Positions 53,211-62,765 of a DNA stretch of 64,000 nucleotides are shown piece by piece. Numbering within the stretch: the stretch's first letter is position 1; each line of letters starts with the position of its first letter. The notes beneath the pieces were generated by a model. That model was not told the DNA's origin, did not search any database, and saw only the letters and a list, made by a program, of their open reading frames with translations. This DNA is from Azospirillum thiophilum (GTDB lineage: Bacteria > Pseudomonadota > Alphaproteobacteria > Azospirillales > Azospirillaceae), in the NCBI RefSeq assembly GCF_001305595.1, contig NZ_CP012403.1, positions 642,501 to 706,500 of the forward strand, given 5' to 3'. Made by a program: the position numbers and the translations under genes.

Positions 53211-53923
53211 GGCTCAGGTTCGAACAGGGCGACCCGATGGCCGAAGTCGCGCTTGAAGCGGTTGATGGATTGGGCCCGCGCATCGGCCAGCGCGGGCGGG
53301 GTAAAGCCGCTGAGATCAAGGAGCAGGCCGGGGTGGCCGTTCCGGATGGCGGCGATGAGGAGGCGCATCGGCTGGAGCCGCCCGTATCGGCGGTCCACCG
53401 CCGAGAAGCGGAGGTTGACGATGTCCGGCGACCGCAGCACCAGGGCGGCCGCGCAGGCCGCGCCGTCGGGCGCGCGGGCGGCGAACAGCTCGCCCGCGCC
53501 CGCCGTCCTCACCGCGTCCGCGAGCGCGGCGAAGCGGTCGCCGTCCAGGTCGCCGCGCAGCTGCGGGTGGGGGGAGAACAGGGCCATGGCATCCGCCGCC
53601 GCGTCGCCCGACACCACCGTCACGCCCGCCCGTCGCGCCGCCTCGATCTTGCGGCGGCAGGCGGGTGAGAACCCCGCCTCATCGTCCGCCAACAGCGTGT
53701 GATAGCCCCCGGGCCGCCACTGCACCGCGTCGAGCGGACGGATGTCGCGGAACACGAAGGCGGGCCATGGCAGCCGCCGCCCGGCGGCGGGGGCCAGCTC
53801 CCAGGCGATCAGGCCACCGCCACCCAGAGCGTTGGCGAGAACCTCCTCCTCGGCCGCCGTGGCGATCCCGGCGGCGGCCAGGGCGCCGGCTACGGCGGCG
53901 CTCTGATACGGGCTGCGCCACAT
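53207..53923 (-). CDS. acyltransferase-like protein (GNAT/FemAB superfamily, tentative)
   Basis: The 238-residue protein has no clear catalytic signature. Its later part (LFAARAPDGAACAAALVLRS ... NLRFSAVDRRYGRLQPMRLL) resembles the central strand region of GNAT-fold proteins, as in its neighbour upstream. The ATG at 53923 overlaps the upstream stop by one base (TGATG), which supports both the start and operon membership. I cannot assign a substrate. Confidence 0.6.
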   Translation of the reverse strand: MWRSPYQSAAVAGALAAAGIATAAEEEVLANALGGGGLIAWELAPAAGRRLPWPAFVFRDIRPLDAVQWRPGGYHTLLADDEAGFSPACRRKIEAARRAGVTVVSGDAAADAMALFSPHPQLRGDLDGDRFAALADAVRTAGAGELFAARAPDGAACAAALVLRSPDIVNLRFSAVDRRYGRLQPMRLLIAAIRNGHPGLLLDLSGFTPPALADARAQSINRFKRDFGHRVALFEPEP

Positions 53924-54885
53924 CACTCGACCAGGCTTTCGAAAAAGGCGGGGGTTTCCGGCGCGGCGTCCGGCGCGAGCCAGAGATGCTTGTCCATGAC
54001 CATCGTGGTGGTCGCCATGTGCCGCTTGTACGGCTCGTCCCCGCGCAGGAAGTCGACGTAGCGCAGCCCGCGGCGGAACGCGTCCTCGATGACGAAGACG
54101 AACAGCCCGGTTCCCGGGGAGAGGTGGTGCCAGTGCGGGGCGAAGGCCTGCGCGTAGATTCCGATGGCGTCCCCGTCCACGAGCAACAGCAGGGCTCCAG
54201 CACACTCGCCATTCAGCCGCAGCGTCGCCACCCGCGCGATGCCGGCTCCGGCCAGCGAGCGGATCAGGGCCGCGAAATCGGGCATGGTGGCGAAGCTGTC
54301 GAGGCCGGCCTGCCCCGATCGCTGGTTCTGGAGGTCCAGCAGGGTTTCGAGGGTCTCCTCCGTCGCGGGTTCGATGGCGAAGATTCCGCCGGCCTCCAGC
54401 GCCTTCCGCCGGTAGCGGTCCAGGCGGCGGCGGCTTTCCTTGCCGCGCGATGCCCACCATGCGCTGCTCCCCATGGCCGCATCGACGCCGAGGGTCGGTT
54501 GGCAGGCGAGCGTGCGGAACCCCTCGTCCCGCCGTGCCGCGTCGCGGAGAAGCCGGCCCAGGTTCCCGGAGCGCGGGACGTGCGAGAACAGGACGAACGC
54601 ACAGCCGGCGTCCCGCGCCGCGTCGAGCAGGCGGCGCAGCCCCCGCTCGTCGAACGCCTCCAGGTCCGGAAAATCGAGGTAATCGGTATGATGGACGGCG
54701 CCGACCCGCCATCCCATCGCCGACCTCCCGCCGGGCAACCGGAATGTGTCCTGGACGACGGGGACGCCGATCCGGCGATTGTCGGAACCGGGAACCGTGA
54801 CGCAATGGCGCGGCGCGGCGCGGCACGCCGCAGCGACACGGTCCAGCCAAGCCGGTTCCGCGAACACTCGAAGGGGGTTTGGCAA
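53923..54885 (-). CDS. GNAT-type N-acyltransferase (CelD/FemAB-like)
   Basis: The 320-residue protein has a long GNAT-like core with ESRRRLDRYRRKALEAGGIF, VATLRLNGECAGALLLLVDG, and the terminal RYVDFLRGDEPYKRHMA, which is characteristic of BcsL/CelD-like acyltransferases found in polysaccharide and lipid-linked pathways. A TTG start at 54885 is chosen because AGGAG lies seven bases upstream; the frame stays open to 55116 but that part is poor in family signal. It is the first gene of the eight-gene minus-strand operon. Confidence 0.75.
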   Translation of the reverse strand: MPNPLRVFAEPAWLDRVAAACRAAPRHCVTVPGSDNRRIGVPVVQDTFRLPGGRSAMGWRVGAVHHTDYLDFPDLEAFDERGLRRLLDAARDAGCAFVLFSHVPRSGNLGRLLRDAARRDEGFRTLACQPTLGVDAAMGSSAWWASRGKESRRRLDRYRRKALEAGGIFAIEPATEETLETLLDLQNQRSGQAGLDSFATMPDFAALIRSLAGAGIARVATLRLNGECAGALLLLVDGDAIGIYAQAFAPHWHHLSPGTGLFVFVIEDAFRRGLRYVDFLRGDEPYKRHMATTTMVMDKHLWLAPDAAPETPAFFESLVE

Positions 54886-55730
54886 CGCTGCGCTCCTGTC
54901 GTCTCCCCGGGATGTGCCCGTCCACGGCGGCTGCCAGGAAGGCAATCCGGCTCGGCCTGAACCGGCACTTGTTCTTATCCCCATCTTGGCGGGCAGATCG
55001 CCGCCGTGGCTTTGTGCGTCGACTTCGGGAATCGGTGTCGACTTCGCGGAAACGGTGAGCAATGATTCAACAAAGACTCTGGGTATCTGGATTGAATTCA
55101 CCAAACAAACCCCCATAATTTCATGAGGACTCGAAGAAAATTATGTTTTACCATCAATTGAATGAATCTTATGAGAGATAGCCATAATGATACAACAAGA
55201 TTTTCGCATTGACGGATGTTTATTTTTTGAAATAGACATATTCATGCACTCGTATTTGCAAGTCTGCAAAAAGAACTTTTAGTACATGCTTGTGAGTGCG
55301 ATTTCCGGCAATTAATCTTCGATGCTCGTGCGCGAGACGGTCGTCCACCTGGATGATCTTGCGCCGGTTCGGTGGCCACAACCGCAAAGCTCCGAGTGGA
55401 GCGGGAAGATCGCGTCCTGATCGGGCCGAGCGGCCGGATGCTGCGTTCTTCAAATTTCACGAGGGTGGCTGCGCTGTCGGCGTCTTGGCTCTCCTGTGCA
55501 GCCGGCAGGAGCGGCGAAGACGGCCCGGATAAGAAAGAGCCTAAATTTCCGCGTGGTGCGTTCGTCGTCTTTCAGGAATCCGGCGAAGTAAGGCGGCGGT
55601 CGGCCGATGCCGGTCGGCATCCGGCTGGAGACCCGCCCCGCCATCGACCGGCACAGGCAACAGGACCGGTCCATGCGTCCGGCAACCGTGGCGGCGTTTT
55701 TTGGGATTCTCAACAGGGGACGACGATTCC
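54886..55730. promoter_or_regulatory. divergent intergenic region with an AT-rich island
   Basis: These 845 bases separate the GTP cyclohydrolase/DUF2419 operon (minus) from the siderophore operon (plus). About 55,080-55,330 is strikingly AT-rich: 17 of 60 bases are G or C at 55141-55200 and 19 of 60 at 55201-55260. Short frames there have no recognisable family. It may hold the promoters of both operons, or be a remnant of foreign DNA. I could not identify a convincing Fur, RirA or Irr box by eye. Confidence 0.55.
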
Positions 55731-57089
55731 ATGACTCAGTTCAGCCTCTCCGAAAAGCCCCTGGATCTTGCCGGGATCGGATTCGGGCCTTCCAACATCG
55801 GGCTGGCGATTGCCCTCGAAGAACAGGCGGAGCGCTCCGGACGGGCGCTGGACACGGCCTATTTCGACCGTCAGGCCTCCTACAGCTGGCATGGCGGCAC
55901 TCTCGTGCAGCAGAGCGACCTGCAGATCTCCTTCCTCAAGGATTTGGTGACGCTGCGCAATCCGCGAAGCCCCTACAGCTTCGTGAACTATCTGCACCGG
56001 AAGGAACGGCTGATCGACTTCATCAACATCGGCACCTTCTATCCCTGCCGGATGGAGTTCAACGACTATCTCCGCTGGGTGGCGTCCCATTTCGCCGAGC
56101 TCTGCCGCTACGGCACGGAGGTGCTGCGGGTCGAGCCGGTCGCCGACCGGTCCGGCGCCATCGGCATGCTGGATGTCGTGACCCGCGGCCCCGACGGGAT
56201 CGAACGGGTGCGCCGGACCCGCTCGCTGGTGGTGGGCACCGGCGGAACGCCGCGCATCCCGGCCCTGTTCGCCGGGCTGAAGGACGATCCCCGCGTGTTC
56301 CACCATGCCGACTATGTGCAGCGGATCGCCACCCAGCCCTGTACCGCCGGAACGCCGATGCGCATCGCCCTGGTCGGCGGCGGGCAGAGTGCCGCAGAGG
56401 CTTTCATCGACCTCAACGACAGCTTCCCGTCGGTGCGGGCCGACATGATCCTGCGGTCGGCGGTCCTGCGTCCGGCCGACGACACGCCCTTCGTCAACGA
56501 GATCTTCGCGCCCGCCTACACCGACGTGATGTTCAACCTGTCGGAGGACGAACGGGCGCAACTGATCCGCGACTATCACAACACCAACTATTCGGTTGTC
56601 GACGGCGAACTGATCGACCGCATCTACGGCATCCTCTACCGCCAGAAGGTGTCCGGGGTGCAACGCCACGGCTTCCTGTGCCGGCGGCAGATCGAGGCTG
56701 TCGCCTCCGACGGGGCCGGCATCACGCTCGCCCTGCGCGACCTGTCCAGCGGTACCCTGGAGGAGATCCGCTATGACGCGGTGGTGCTGGCGACCGGGTA
56801 TGAGCGCAATTCCCATCGCCGGCTGCTGGAGCCGTTGGGCGACCTGATCGGCGGCCTGCGGGTCGACCGGGAGTATCGCGTCCGCACCGATCCCAAGCTG
56901 ACGGCACCGGTCTTCATCCAGGGCTTCTGTGAGGAGACCCATGGGCTGAGCGACACGTTGCTGTCGGTCCTGCCGGTCCGCGCGGCGGAGATCGCCACCG
57001 CCCTCTACCGCGACCTGGCGCCGGCCGACGGCCGGTCCCGCCATCAGTCCGGACCGACCGGGCTGGTTGCCGGTGCGCTGAACCGCTGA
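55731..57089 (+). CDS. L-ornithine/L-lysine N-monooxygenase (siderophore hydroxamate)
   Basis: The 452-residue flavoprotein is of the SidA/PvdA/IucD family. The FAD motif GIGFGPSNIGLA is at residues 15-26, the substrate-side HGGTLVQQSDLQISFLKDLV follows, the NADPH motif ALVGGGQSAAEAF is near 213, and the C-terminal ATGYERN is present. It N-hydroxylates the side-chain amine of ornithine or lysine, the first step to a hydroxamate siderophore. The conserved sequence favours ornithine, but this is not certain. It overlaps the following gene by one base. Confidence 0.92.
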   Translation: MTQFSLSEKPLDLAGIGFGPSNIGLAIALEEQAERSGRALDTAYFDRQASYSWHGGTLVQQSDLQISFLKDLVTLRNPRSPYSFVNYLHRKERLIDFINIGTFYPCRMEFNDYLRWVASHFAELCRYGTEVLRVEPVADRSGAIGMLDVVTRGPDGIERVRRTRSLVVGTGGTPRIPALFAGLKDDPRVFHHADYVQRIATQPCTAGTPMRIALVGGGQSAAEAFIDLNDSFPSVRADMILRSAVLRPADDTPFVNEIFAPAYTDVMFNLSEDERAQLIRDYHNTNYSVVDGELIDRIYGILYRQKVSGVQRHGFLCRRQIEAVASDGAGITLALRDLSSGTLEEIRYDAVVLATGYERNSHRRLLEPLGDLIGGLRVDREYRVRTDPKLTAPVFIQGFCEETHGLSDTLLSVLPVRAAEIATALYRDLAPADGRSRHQSGPTGLVAGALNR

Positions 57090-58354
57090 TGGACGCGATG
57101 ATGCGGCACGGACGCGCCACGCTGTGGCTGATGTGTTTCCTGTCCGCCGTCTGCTCGGCCGGAGTGGCAGCCGCGCATGAACTTGTTCGCGGCGCGGTGC
57201 TCGAGGTGGCGACGCTGGCGACCTTCCGGCGGGATGCGATCGAAGCGGGGCTTGGACCACGCGCCGGCTATATCGGCCGCCCGCGCTGCGACGTCACGCT
57301 GTCGCGGGTGACCTATGCCACCATCGGCGTGCATGGCGAACCGGCGACCGCCTCGGCCATGCTGCTGTTGCCCGGCGGCCCGGATTGCGGGGAGCCGCAT
57401 GAACTGCTGGGCTGGGCGCAGGGCACCCAGACGCGGCGGGACGCCAGTCAGGCCGACGACGTGCTGGCCGCGGGCGACAGTCCGCTGCTGACCTTCTATG
57501 CCGCACGCGGGGTCGCGGTCGCCGCCACCGACTATCTCGGGCTCGGCCGGTCGGACTATCCGTTCCATCCCTACCTGCATGCCGAGAGCGAGGCGTCCGC
57601 CATCGTCGATGCGCTTCGCGCCGCCCGCAGCGTGGCGGGGGAGGCGCGGATCCCGCTGTCGGGGAAGGTGATGCTGGCCGGCTACTCCCAGGGCGGCCAC
57701 GCGTCCATGGCCGCCCAGCGCACCATCGAGCGTGACCACGCCGACGAGTTCCGCCTTGCCGGGACGGCGCCGATGTCCGGCCCCTATGCGCTGGAGCGGA
57801 CCTTCGTCGATGGCTGGTCGGCAACCGGGCCGGCGGGGCCGAACGGTCTGGCGACGGCGCTGTTCGCCTATGCCGCGGTGGCGATGCAGCGCGTCTACGG
57901 CAACGTCTATGCCTCGCCCGCCGAGCTGTTCCGGCCGCCCTACGACGCCACGGTCGAGGCGTTCATGCCGGGCCGCCTCGACATCTTCGAAATGCTCCGG
58001 CAAGGAGTGCTGCCGCCGGGACCGGAGATGGCGCGGCTTCGCCAGGACGGCTTCACGCGGGCCTTCGACGATCCGCAAATCCCGTTCCGCCGCGCTCTTG
58101 CCCGCAACGGCCTGCTGGACTGGACGCCACGCGCGCCGATGGTCCTGTGCGGCGCCGGCCGGGATGCCGTGGTGCCCTTCGCCAACGCCCTCACCGCCCG
58201 GCAGCTCTTCACCGGCCGCGGGGCGGCGGTGGAGGTGCTGGACATGGACGGACGCATTCCGGCCGAGGTGGACGGGGTGTCGGTCCATACCAGCGCCGCC
58301 GTCTATCTGTGCTTCGGGGCGACCCGCGACCGGCTGCTCGCCTTTGCCCGGTGA
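57089..58354 (+). CDS. secreted alpha/beta hydrolase (lipase family)
   Basis: The 421-residue protein has a signal peptide (LWLMCFLSAVCSAGVAAA) and an alpha/beta hydrolase domain with the nucleophile elbow AGYSQGGH (about residues 197-204) and AATDYLGLGRSDYPF. The likely acid and His are further along (GRDAVVPF, VSVHTSAA). Its overlap with the ornithine monooxygenase gene (TGATG) suggests a job in siderophore use, such as periplasmic cleavage of a ferri-siderophore ester or trimming during export. The precise role is inferred. Confidence 0.82.
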   Translation: MDAMMRHGRATLWLMCFLSAVCSAGVAAAHELVRGAVLEVATLATFRRDAIEAGLGPRAGYIGRPRCDVTLSRVTYATIGVHGEPATASAMLLLPGGPDCGEPHELLGWAQGTQTRRDASQADDVLAAGDSPLLTFYAARGVAVAATDYLGLGRSDYPFHPYLHAESEASAIVDALRAARSVAGEARIPLSGKVMLAGYSQGGHASMAAQRTIERDHADEFRLAGTAPMSGPYALERTFVDGWSATGPAGPNGLATALFAYAAVAMQRVYGNVYASPAELFRPPYDATVEAFMPGRLDIFEMLRQGVLPPGPEMARLRQDGFTRAFDDPQIPFRRALARNGLLDWTPRAPMVLCGAGRDAVVPFANALTARQLFTGRGAAVEVLDMDGRIPAEVDGVSVHTSAAVYLCFGATRDRLLAFAR

Positions 58355-58395
58355 GCGGACGGCGGCAGCGGGCGCAAACACTGGAAACCGCCACC

Positions 58396-59475
58396 ATGAC
58401 ATCATCGCATACCCTGCCGTTGCCTGATGGCCGCCGGCTGACCGCCGGGGCGGAGCCCGGCCGTGTGCGGCTGTCCATCGACGGCCGTCCGCTGCTGTCG
58501 GCCGCCTGCGAACCGATGGAGGGCGGCGTCGCCCTTATTCCCGACCGGCCCCCGGGTCTGCCCCCCGGTCTGCCCGACCCGCTTTCGGCGGATGCCGCCT
58601 GGGCGGCGGCCTGCTGGCTGTTCACCCGCGATCCGGCCTGCCGAATCCTTGTCTGGCGCGGCATCGAGCCCGATCCGGAGGCGCTGCGATCCGGCCTGCT
58701 GCTCGCCGATGGCGGAGGCGGTGCCATCTGCCGGCGCGACGCCTTCTGGCAACTGCCCGGCCCCTGGCTGCGCGGTCCGGGCACCACCGGTTATCCGGCC
58801 ATTGCGCACGGCGATGGGGCGCATCTTTGCAGGCCGCCGAAGCCGGCGGGGGAACTGTACCGCCGGTTCGACCCGGCGCTCGGCCTGTGGATTTCGCTGC
58901 GCAGCCTCGACATCGACGCCGACCTGGAGCGCTTCAACCGCTGGCAGAACAATCCGCGGGTGCTGGCCTTCTGGCAGGAGGGCGGCGACTTCCTGAGGCA
59001 CCGCGCCTACCTGGAGGGGCTGGCCGGGGATCCGCATGTCCAGACGCTGATCGGCTGCTTCGACGACGAACCCTTCGCCTATTTCGAGGCCTATTGGGCG
59101 AAGGAGGACCGTATCGCGCCCTTCTGCGCGCCGGGCGATCATGACCGCGGCATCCACATGCTGGTGGGGGAGGAGCATCACCGTGGACCGCACAAGGTCC
59201 GGTCCTGGCTGCCGGCGCTGGTGCATTGGCTGTTCCTGTCCGATGCCCGCACCGGCCGCGTGGTGTCGGAGCCGCGGGCCGACAACGCCCGCATGATCGG
59301 GCACATGCAGTCCCTGGGGTTCCTGCGCGAACGGGAATTCGATTTCCCGCACAAGCGCGCCGCGCTGATGGTGCTCGACCGCCGCGACTTCTTCGACCGC
59401 TGCCCCGGCCTGTCGGAGCCGTCGTCGACGACGGCCGCGCACGATAAATCCGTACGTATGAAAGATTCCCCTTAA
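58396..59475 (+). CDS. GNAT-family siderophore acyltransferase (IucB/RhbD-like)
   Basis: The 359-residue protein has an N-terminal domain of unknown detail (about 1-150). Its C-terminal GNAT domain has the siderophore-acyltransferase pattern FNRWQNNPRVLAFWQEGG, EPFAYFEAYWAKEDRIAPF, YxxDRGIHMLVGE-like (DHDRGIHMLVGE) and EPRADNARMIGHMQSLGF. Such enzymes acylate N-hydroxy-ornithine or N-hydroxy-lysine to form the hydroxamate. It is the third gene of the siderophore operon. Confidence 0.88.
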   Translation: MTSSHTLPLPDGRRLTAGAEPGRVRLSIDGRPLLSAACEPMEGGVALIPDRPPGLPPGLPDPLSADAAWAAACWLFTRDPACRILVWRGIEPDPEALRSGLLLADGGGGAICRRDAFWQLPGPWLRGPGTTGYPAIAHGDGAHLCRPPKPAGELYRRFDPALGLWISLRSLDIDADLERFNRWQNNPRVLAFWQEGGDFLRHRAYLEGLAGDPHVQTLIGCFDDEPFAYFEAYWAKEDRIAPFCAPGDHDRGIHMLVGEEHHRGPHKVRSWLPALVHWLFLSDARTGRVVSEPRADNARMIGHMQSLGFLREREFDFPHKRAALMVLDRRDFFDRCPGLSEPSSTTAAHDKSVRMKDSP

Positions 59476-59566
59476 TATTCGCCTACCCCCTTCGTCTTAG
59501 AGCCGGGAGACGGATTTCGCGAGGGAGCGGAGCCCGTCGGATAGAGCTTCAGCTGGGGGTATTGAG

Positions 59567-61822
59567 ATGGAGATCGAGGTTGGGACGGCCGCACCGGCCG
59601 GTCGTCTGCCGACGGGCAAGCGCGGGCGTTTGAAAGCCTTCCTGCTGGCGACGACGATGGCCGGTCTGGCGCTGCTGGCGAACCAGCCGGCCGGTCTGGC
59701 GCAGCAGGCGACGGACGGCGGCAAAGCCGGCCAGGGCGACGGGCAGGCCGCCAACGGCATGGTTCTCGACCCGATTTCCGTTCAGGGCGTCGTCGGCGGC
59801 ACCGAGGGGTATGTCGCGACCCGCAGCGCCGTCGGCACCAAGGTCGAGACGCCGCTGATCGAAATCCCCCAGACGATCTCCGTCGTGACCCGCAAGGAGC
59901 TGGACCAGCGCGCGGTGCAGGATTTCGCCGGTGCGGTCGCCTACTCGCCCGGCATCGCCGTGGTCGATTATCCGGGTGGCCCCGGCGCCCCGGACTTCTC
60001 GATGCGCGGCTTCCGCGACTTCAATCTGTTCGGCATCTACCGCGACGGCCTGCGGGCCGGCTTCAACAACTACGACACCAATTTCGAGCCCTACGGGCTG
60101 GAGCGCGTCGATGTCGTGAAGGGGCCCTCGTCGGTCCTGTTCGGCCAGACCTCGCCCGGCGGCGTGGTGAATCTCACCACCAAGCGACCGACCGCCAAGC
60201 CGCTGCATGAAATCCAGCTGCAGACCGGCAGCTTCGACCGCCGCCAGGCCGCCTTCGACTTCGGCGGGCCGGTCGACGGCGACGGCAAGGTGCTGTACCG
60301 CCTGACCGGTCTCGGCCGCCTGTCCGACACCCAGGTCGACCACGCGCCGGACGACCGCCTCTACATCGCGCCGGCCGTGACCTTCAAGCCGACCGACAAG
60401 ACCAAGATGACCCTGCTCGCCAGCTATCAGAAGCTGAAGATGAGCGGGGCGGAGCAGAGCATTCCCCGCAATGCGCTGGACCAGATCGGCACCGATCTCT
60501 TTTTCGGCGTTCCCGGCTATTCCGACTGGAAGGTGCAGAACACCTCGGTCGGCTATGAGATCGAGCACGAGATCAGCCCGAACTGGACCGTCCACCAGAA
60601 TGCCCGCTACATGCATTCGCGGGTCAACTTCGTCAGCGCCTTCAGCACCGCCTGGCCGGTGGAGGTGGTGGACGGGCGTTATTACCCGGTCGGGGTGCAG
60701 GACCGCCCGAAGAGCACCAACACCTATCTGCTCGACACCAACGTCCAGGGGAAGATGACCACCGGTCCGGTGTCGCACACCATCCTGGCCGGCGTCGACT
60801 ACGGCTATTATTCCGGCAAGGAGCAGCGGCGGAATTCGCTGAACGCGCTGGTGGTCGACATCTTCAACCCGACCTACCCGGCGACGGACTTCACCTATGC
60901 CGACCCCTGGGTGAACGGGAAGAGCAACCTGACCCAGATCGGCGCCTATATCCAGGACCAGCTGCGCTACGAGAACTGGATCCTGACCCTCAGCGGCCGG
61001 CAGGACTGGGTGGTGGACAAGGAGATCGACAACCTGTCCAGCAGCTTCCAGACCGCGCGCGACAAGCATTTCACCGGCCGTGCCGGCATCGGCTACGTCT
61101 TCGACAACGGGATCGCGCCCTATGCCAGCTACGCGACCTCGTTCCAGCCGGCAACCGGCACCTATGCGCCGGAACGTGGCGGCGGGACGTTCGAGCCGAC
61201 CACCGGCACCCAGTACGAGGTGGGCGTGAAGTACCAGCCGAATGGCTGGAACAGCTTCATCTCCGCATCGTTCTACCACATCACCCAGCAGAACGTGACG
61301 ACCAACGACCCCGTCTTCAGCGGCTATGCCGTGCAGGAGGGCGAGATCCGCAGCCGCGGCATCGAGCTGGAAGGCAAGATGGAGCTGACCGAGGAGGCCA
61401 GCCTGATCGCCTCCTACGCCTTCGTCGATGCCGAAATCACGAAGGACAATCCGGCCGTCGGCTCCACCGCCAGCTCGGTCGGGCTGCGTCCGAAGGGGAT
61501 TCCGCGCCACATGGCGTCGGCCTGGGGCGACTATACCTTCAAGTCCGGTCCGCTCACCGGTCTCGGCCTCGGGGTTGGCGCGCGCTATGTCGGCACGTCC
61601 AAGAACGCCGGCAACACCGAGACCATCCCCGACTACACGCTGGTCGACGCCGCCGTCCGCTACGACCTGGGCGCCCTGCGGTCCGAACTGGAGGGGGCCA
61701 GCGTGGCGCTCAACGTCAGCAACCTGACCGACAAGAAGTATTATTCGGCAGGCTTCTACGACAACACCGTGCTGTACGGCAACCGCCGCCAGATCCTGGC
61801 GACGCTGAAGTACAGCTGGTAA
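59567..61822 (+). CDS. TonB-dependent siderophore receptor (FhuA/FoxA-like)
   Basis: The 751-residue outer-membrane receptor has a signal region (LKAFLLATTMAGLALLANQ), a TonB-box region, and a plug domain with IEIPQTISVVTRKELDQRA and VKGPSSVLFGQTSPGGVVNL (about 90-200). The rest is a 22-strand barrel ending in NRRQILATLKYSW with a terminal aromatic residue. It takes up a ferric hydroxamate, fitting the upstream siderophore genes and downstream Fhu-like transporter. Confidence 0.94.
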   Translation: MEIEVGTAAPAGRLPTGKRGRLKAFLLATTMAGLALLANQPAGLAQQATDGGKAGQGDGQAANGMVLDPISVQGVVGGTEGYVATRSAVGTKVETPLIEIPQTISVVTRKELDQRAVQDFAGAVAYSPGIAVVDYPGGPGAPDFSMRGFRDFNLFGIYRDGLRAGFNNYDTNFEPYGLERVDVVKGPSSVLFGQTSPGGVVNLTTKRPTAKPLHEIQLQTGSFDRRQAAFDFGGPVDGDGKVLYRLTGLGRLSDTQVDHAPDDRLYIAPAVTFKPTDKTKMTLLASYQKLKMSGAEQSIPRNALDQIGTDLFFGVPGYSDWKVQNTSVGYEIEHEISPNWTVHQNARYMHSRVNFVSAFSTAWPVEVVDGRYYPVGVQDRPKSTNTYLLDTNVQGKMTTGPVSHTILAGVDYGYYSGKEQRRNSLNALVVDIFNPTYPATDFTYADPWVNGKSNLTQIGAYIQDQLRYENWILTLSGRQDWVVDKEIDNLSSSFQTARDKHFTGRAGIGYVFDNGIAPYASYATSFQPATGTYAPERGGGTFEPTTGTQYEVGVKYQPNGWNSFISASFYHITQQNVTTNDPVFSGYAVQEGEIRSRGIELEGKMELTEEASLIASYAFVDAEITKDNPAVGSTASSVGLRPKGIPRHMASAWGDYTFKSGPLTGLGLGVGARYVGTSKNAGNTETIPDYTLVDAAVRYDLGALRSELEGASVALNVSNLTDKKYYSAGFYDNTVLYGNRRQILATLKYSW

Positions 61823-61841
61823 GGCGGGACCGTTGCGGCCG

Positions 61842-62765
61842 ATGCCCGGGATGATCGGAGCCGTCGACCGGCGCCGGTTCCTCCACGCCGCCGCAGCGCT
61901 GTCGTTCGGCCTCCTGGCCGGCGGCGCGCGGCCGGCGGTGGCTGAGGCGGCCGGCGGGATTTGCGCGCTCGACTGGACGAGCGCGCAGGCCCTGCTGTCG
62001 CTGGGCATCGTTCCGCGCGGCCTGCCCGAGATCGACCGGTATCGTCGCTCCGTGATCGAGCCGGCGGTGCCGGACGGCGTTGCGGACATCGGTGCCAGGG
62101 CGGAGCCGAACCTGGAACTTCTCGACCGGCTGGCGCCGGCGCGTTTCGTCACCGACGGCATGCTGTCCGCCGTGCGCGGCCGGCTGGAACGGATCGCCCC
62201 GCTGACCCTCTATCAATCCTTCGACACCGGATCCGTCGAGGGCGGGCGACCGCGCGGTCAGCTCGCCTTCGCCATCGCCTCCCTGCGCGGGCTGGCGGAC
62301 GGCCTCGGCATGGTGGATGCGGCTGACCGTGCAATCGCCCGGCTCGACGAAGCACTGGAGGAGGCGCGTGCCGGCCTGATCGGGCGGGAGCGGCGCCCGC
62401 TCTATGTTCTCAGCGTCCTCGACGGGCGCCGCGTCCTCATCCACGGGCGCAACAGCCTTTACCAGGATGTCCTCGACCGGCTTGGGATCGAGAATGCCTG
62501 GACCGGTCCAAGCGGCCCCTACGGCCACGCCACCGTGACCATGGACCGGCTTACCGGACGCCCCGATGCCGGACTGGTCAACATCGGCAGCGAGGGCAAG
62601 CGGGCGCTGGAGGCGCTGGCCGACCTGCCGCTGTTCGCCGGGCTGCCCTTCCTGCGCGAAGACCGGGTCACCATCCTGCCGCCCATCCTGTTCTATGGCG
62701 GCGTCCCGACGGCGGAACGCTTCGTCCGCCTGCTCGGCGAAAGGCTTCCGCAGCGCCATGGCTGA
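61842..62765 (+). CDS. ferric-hydroxamate periplasmic binding protein (FhuD-like)
   Basis: The 307-residue protein has a twin-arginine signal peptide (VDRRRFLHAAAALSFGLLAGG) and a type III binding-protein layout with LDWTSAQALLSLGIVPRGLP and YPGGAT-equivalent regions such as ENAWTGPSGPYGHATV. It delivers ferric hydroxamate to the inner-membrane permease. The start may be at TTG 61833, ATG 61842 or ATG 61851. It overlaps the permease gene by eight bases. Confidence 0.88.
   Translation: MPGMIGAVDRRRFLHAAAALSFGLLAGGARPAVAEAAGGICALDWTSAQALLSLGIVPRGLPEIDRYRRSVIEPAVPDGVADIGARAEPNLELLDRLAPARFVTDGMLSAVRGRLERIAPLTLYQSFDTGSVEGGRPRGQLAFAIASLRGLADGLGMVDAADRAIARLDEALEEARAGLIGRERRPLYVLSVLDGRRVLIHGRNSLYQDVLDRLGIENAWTGPSGPYGHATVTMDRLTGRPDAGLVNIGSEGKRALEALADLPLFAGLPFLREDRVTILPPILFYGGVPTAERFVRLLGERLPQRHG

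Noticed and set aside
55220..55453. 77-codon minus-strand frame in and beside the AT-rich island
   Set aside because: I looked for a transposase or regulator remnant because of the base composition, but the translation shows no known motif and crosses the sharp composition change, so it is unlikely to be one gene.
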